A DNA stretch of 5,207 nucleotides from DASZYF01 sp035545535. Lineage in GTDB: Bacteria > Actinomycetota > Actinomycetes > Mycobacteriales > CAJCIY01. The position numbers and the translations under genes were made by a program. Shown here in pieces: positions 4,819 through 5,207 of this stretch. Each line of letters opens with the position of its first letter. Position 1 is the stretch's first letter. The stretch is from assembly GCA_035545535.1 (NCBI GenBank), contig DASZYF010000189.1, positions 1 through 5,207 of the forward strand. The letters are read 5' to 3'. Below the pieces are notes generated by a model. That model did no database searches and had not been told where the DNA came from. It was given only the letters and a program-made list of their open reading frames with translations.

Positions 4819-5207
4819 GGCAGGCCCACCTCCAGGCCGACGGCCGTGCCCAGCTCTGCCGGCCGTCCCTCCGCGTGCACCGCGAGCGCGAGCGCGGTGC
4901 GCGGGCCGACGTAGCCGTCCTCGACGAGCGCGTGCTCGCGCTGGAACGCGCGCACCGCCGCATCGGTGCGCGGACCGAGGTGGCCGTCGAGCGGTCCGGC
5001 GGGGTGCCCGGCGCTGGCGAGCAGGTGCTGCAGCGCGACGACGCGCGGGCCGACGTCGCCCAGCACCAGGTGCGGACCGGGCCCGAGGGCGGCGATGCGG
5101 TCGTGCAGCCGGTGCGCGGCCCGGTCGAGGTGGCCGGCCAGCGCGGTCAGTGCATGCTCGGCCGTGACCATCGCGTGCTCGCGCCGGGCCAGCCGCACCT
5201 GGCCGTG
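4815..5207 (-). CDS. Peptidoglycan-binding domain protein, 5' end outside window
   Basis: The reading frame is open to the right edge, so the start may lie outside; internal candidates are a GTG at 5198 and an ATG at 5171, neither with a clear ribosome binding site. Numbered from the GTG at 5198 (127 residues), a single PG_binding_1-type domain is clear at about 47-106: GDVGPRVVALQHLL, a short linker, GPLDGHLGPRTDAAVRAFQ, then EDGYVGPRTALAL. This is the repeated 'G..V..LQ..L / DG.fG..T..AV..FQ / DG.vG..T' pattern. It suggests binding to cell-wall peptidoglycan. Before it lies an Ala/His/Arg-rich helix (about 10-38), and no catalytic domain is visible. The TGA overlaps the start of the CHAP-like gene by four bases, so the two are probably co-translated and may act as separate binding and cleaving subunits. 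If more coding sequence lies upstream, it could hold a further domain. Confidence 0.82.
   Translation of the reverse strand, partial: HGQVRLARREHAMVTAEHALTALAGHLDRAAHRLHDRIAALGPGPHLVLGDVGPRVVALQHLLASAGHPAGPLDGHLGPRTDAAVRAFQREHALVEDGYVGPRTALALAVHAEGRPAELGTAVGLEVGLP
4828..4833 (-). promoter_or_regulatory. Shine-Dalgarno site of the CHAP-like gene
   Basis: GGAGGT on the minus strand (4833 down to 4828) lies nine bases before the GTG at 4818, inside the 3' end of the peptidoglycan-binding gene. It is the only strong ribosome binding site in the window and supports the GTG start and the four-base coupled overlap. Confidence 0.7.

Noticed and set aside
4150..4914. 254-codon plus-strand frame opposite the CHAP-like gene
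   Set aside because: Low-complexity Arg-rich shadow. The minus-strand frame has the Cys, His and Asp/Asn motifs, a Shine-Dalgarno sequence and a coupled start.

Overview
The window is a very GC-rich chromosomal segment with densely packed genes and a strong C/G bias at third codon positions. It starts genes with GTG as well as ATG. It carries a GTP-type phosphoenolpyruvate carboxykinase and shows TAnnnT-type -10 candidates, one of them placed for leaderless translation. This fits a high-GC actinobacterium, possibly of the Thermoleophilia/Solirubrobacterales kind; the lineage is an inference from style, not proven. No tRNA, rRNA, CRISPR array, insertion sequence or integrase is visible.

Layout. 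(1) Bases 1-564 (+) are the 3' part of a gene of unknown function whose C-terminus looks like a ribbon-helix-helix fold. (2) Bases 565-791 are a convergent intergenic gap with a stem-loop just after the first gene and a perfect 14-bp GC hairpin, probably a bidirectional terminator. (3) Bases 792-1457 (-) encode a hemolysin III / PAQR-like seven-helix membrane protein. (4) Bases 1458-1626 are a divergent regulatory region rich in short inverted and tandem repeats. (5) Bases 1627-3453 (+) are pckG, complete and with its catalytic residues intact. (6) Bases 3486-4115 (+) encode a cytidylate-kinase-like protein, 32 bases downstream and preceded by a hairpin that overlaps a candidate leaderless promoter. 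(7) On the minus strand, 4815-5207 (5' end outside the window) encodes a peptidoglycan-binding-domain protein. It overlaps by 4 bases (GTGA) a CHAP-like cysteine amidase/peptidase gene at 4108-4818. The CHAP gene meets the kinase gene tail to tail with an 8-base overlap.

How the genes work together. pckG makes phosphoenolpyruvate from oxaloacetate for gluconeogenesis. The kinase-like gene follows on the same strand but may have its own promoter. The two minus-strand genes at the right end form a translationally coupled pair: one product has a peptidoglycan-binding module, the other a Cys-His hydrolase domain behind a helical N-terminus. Neither shows a signal peptide in the visible part. They look like a wall-binding and a wall-cleaving partner, perhaps exported by a type VII-like route or derived from a phage or lysis module. 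This pair and the repeat-rich pckG/hemolysin III promoter region are the least ordinary parts of an otherwise housekeeping stretch.
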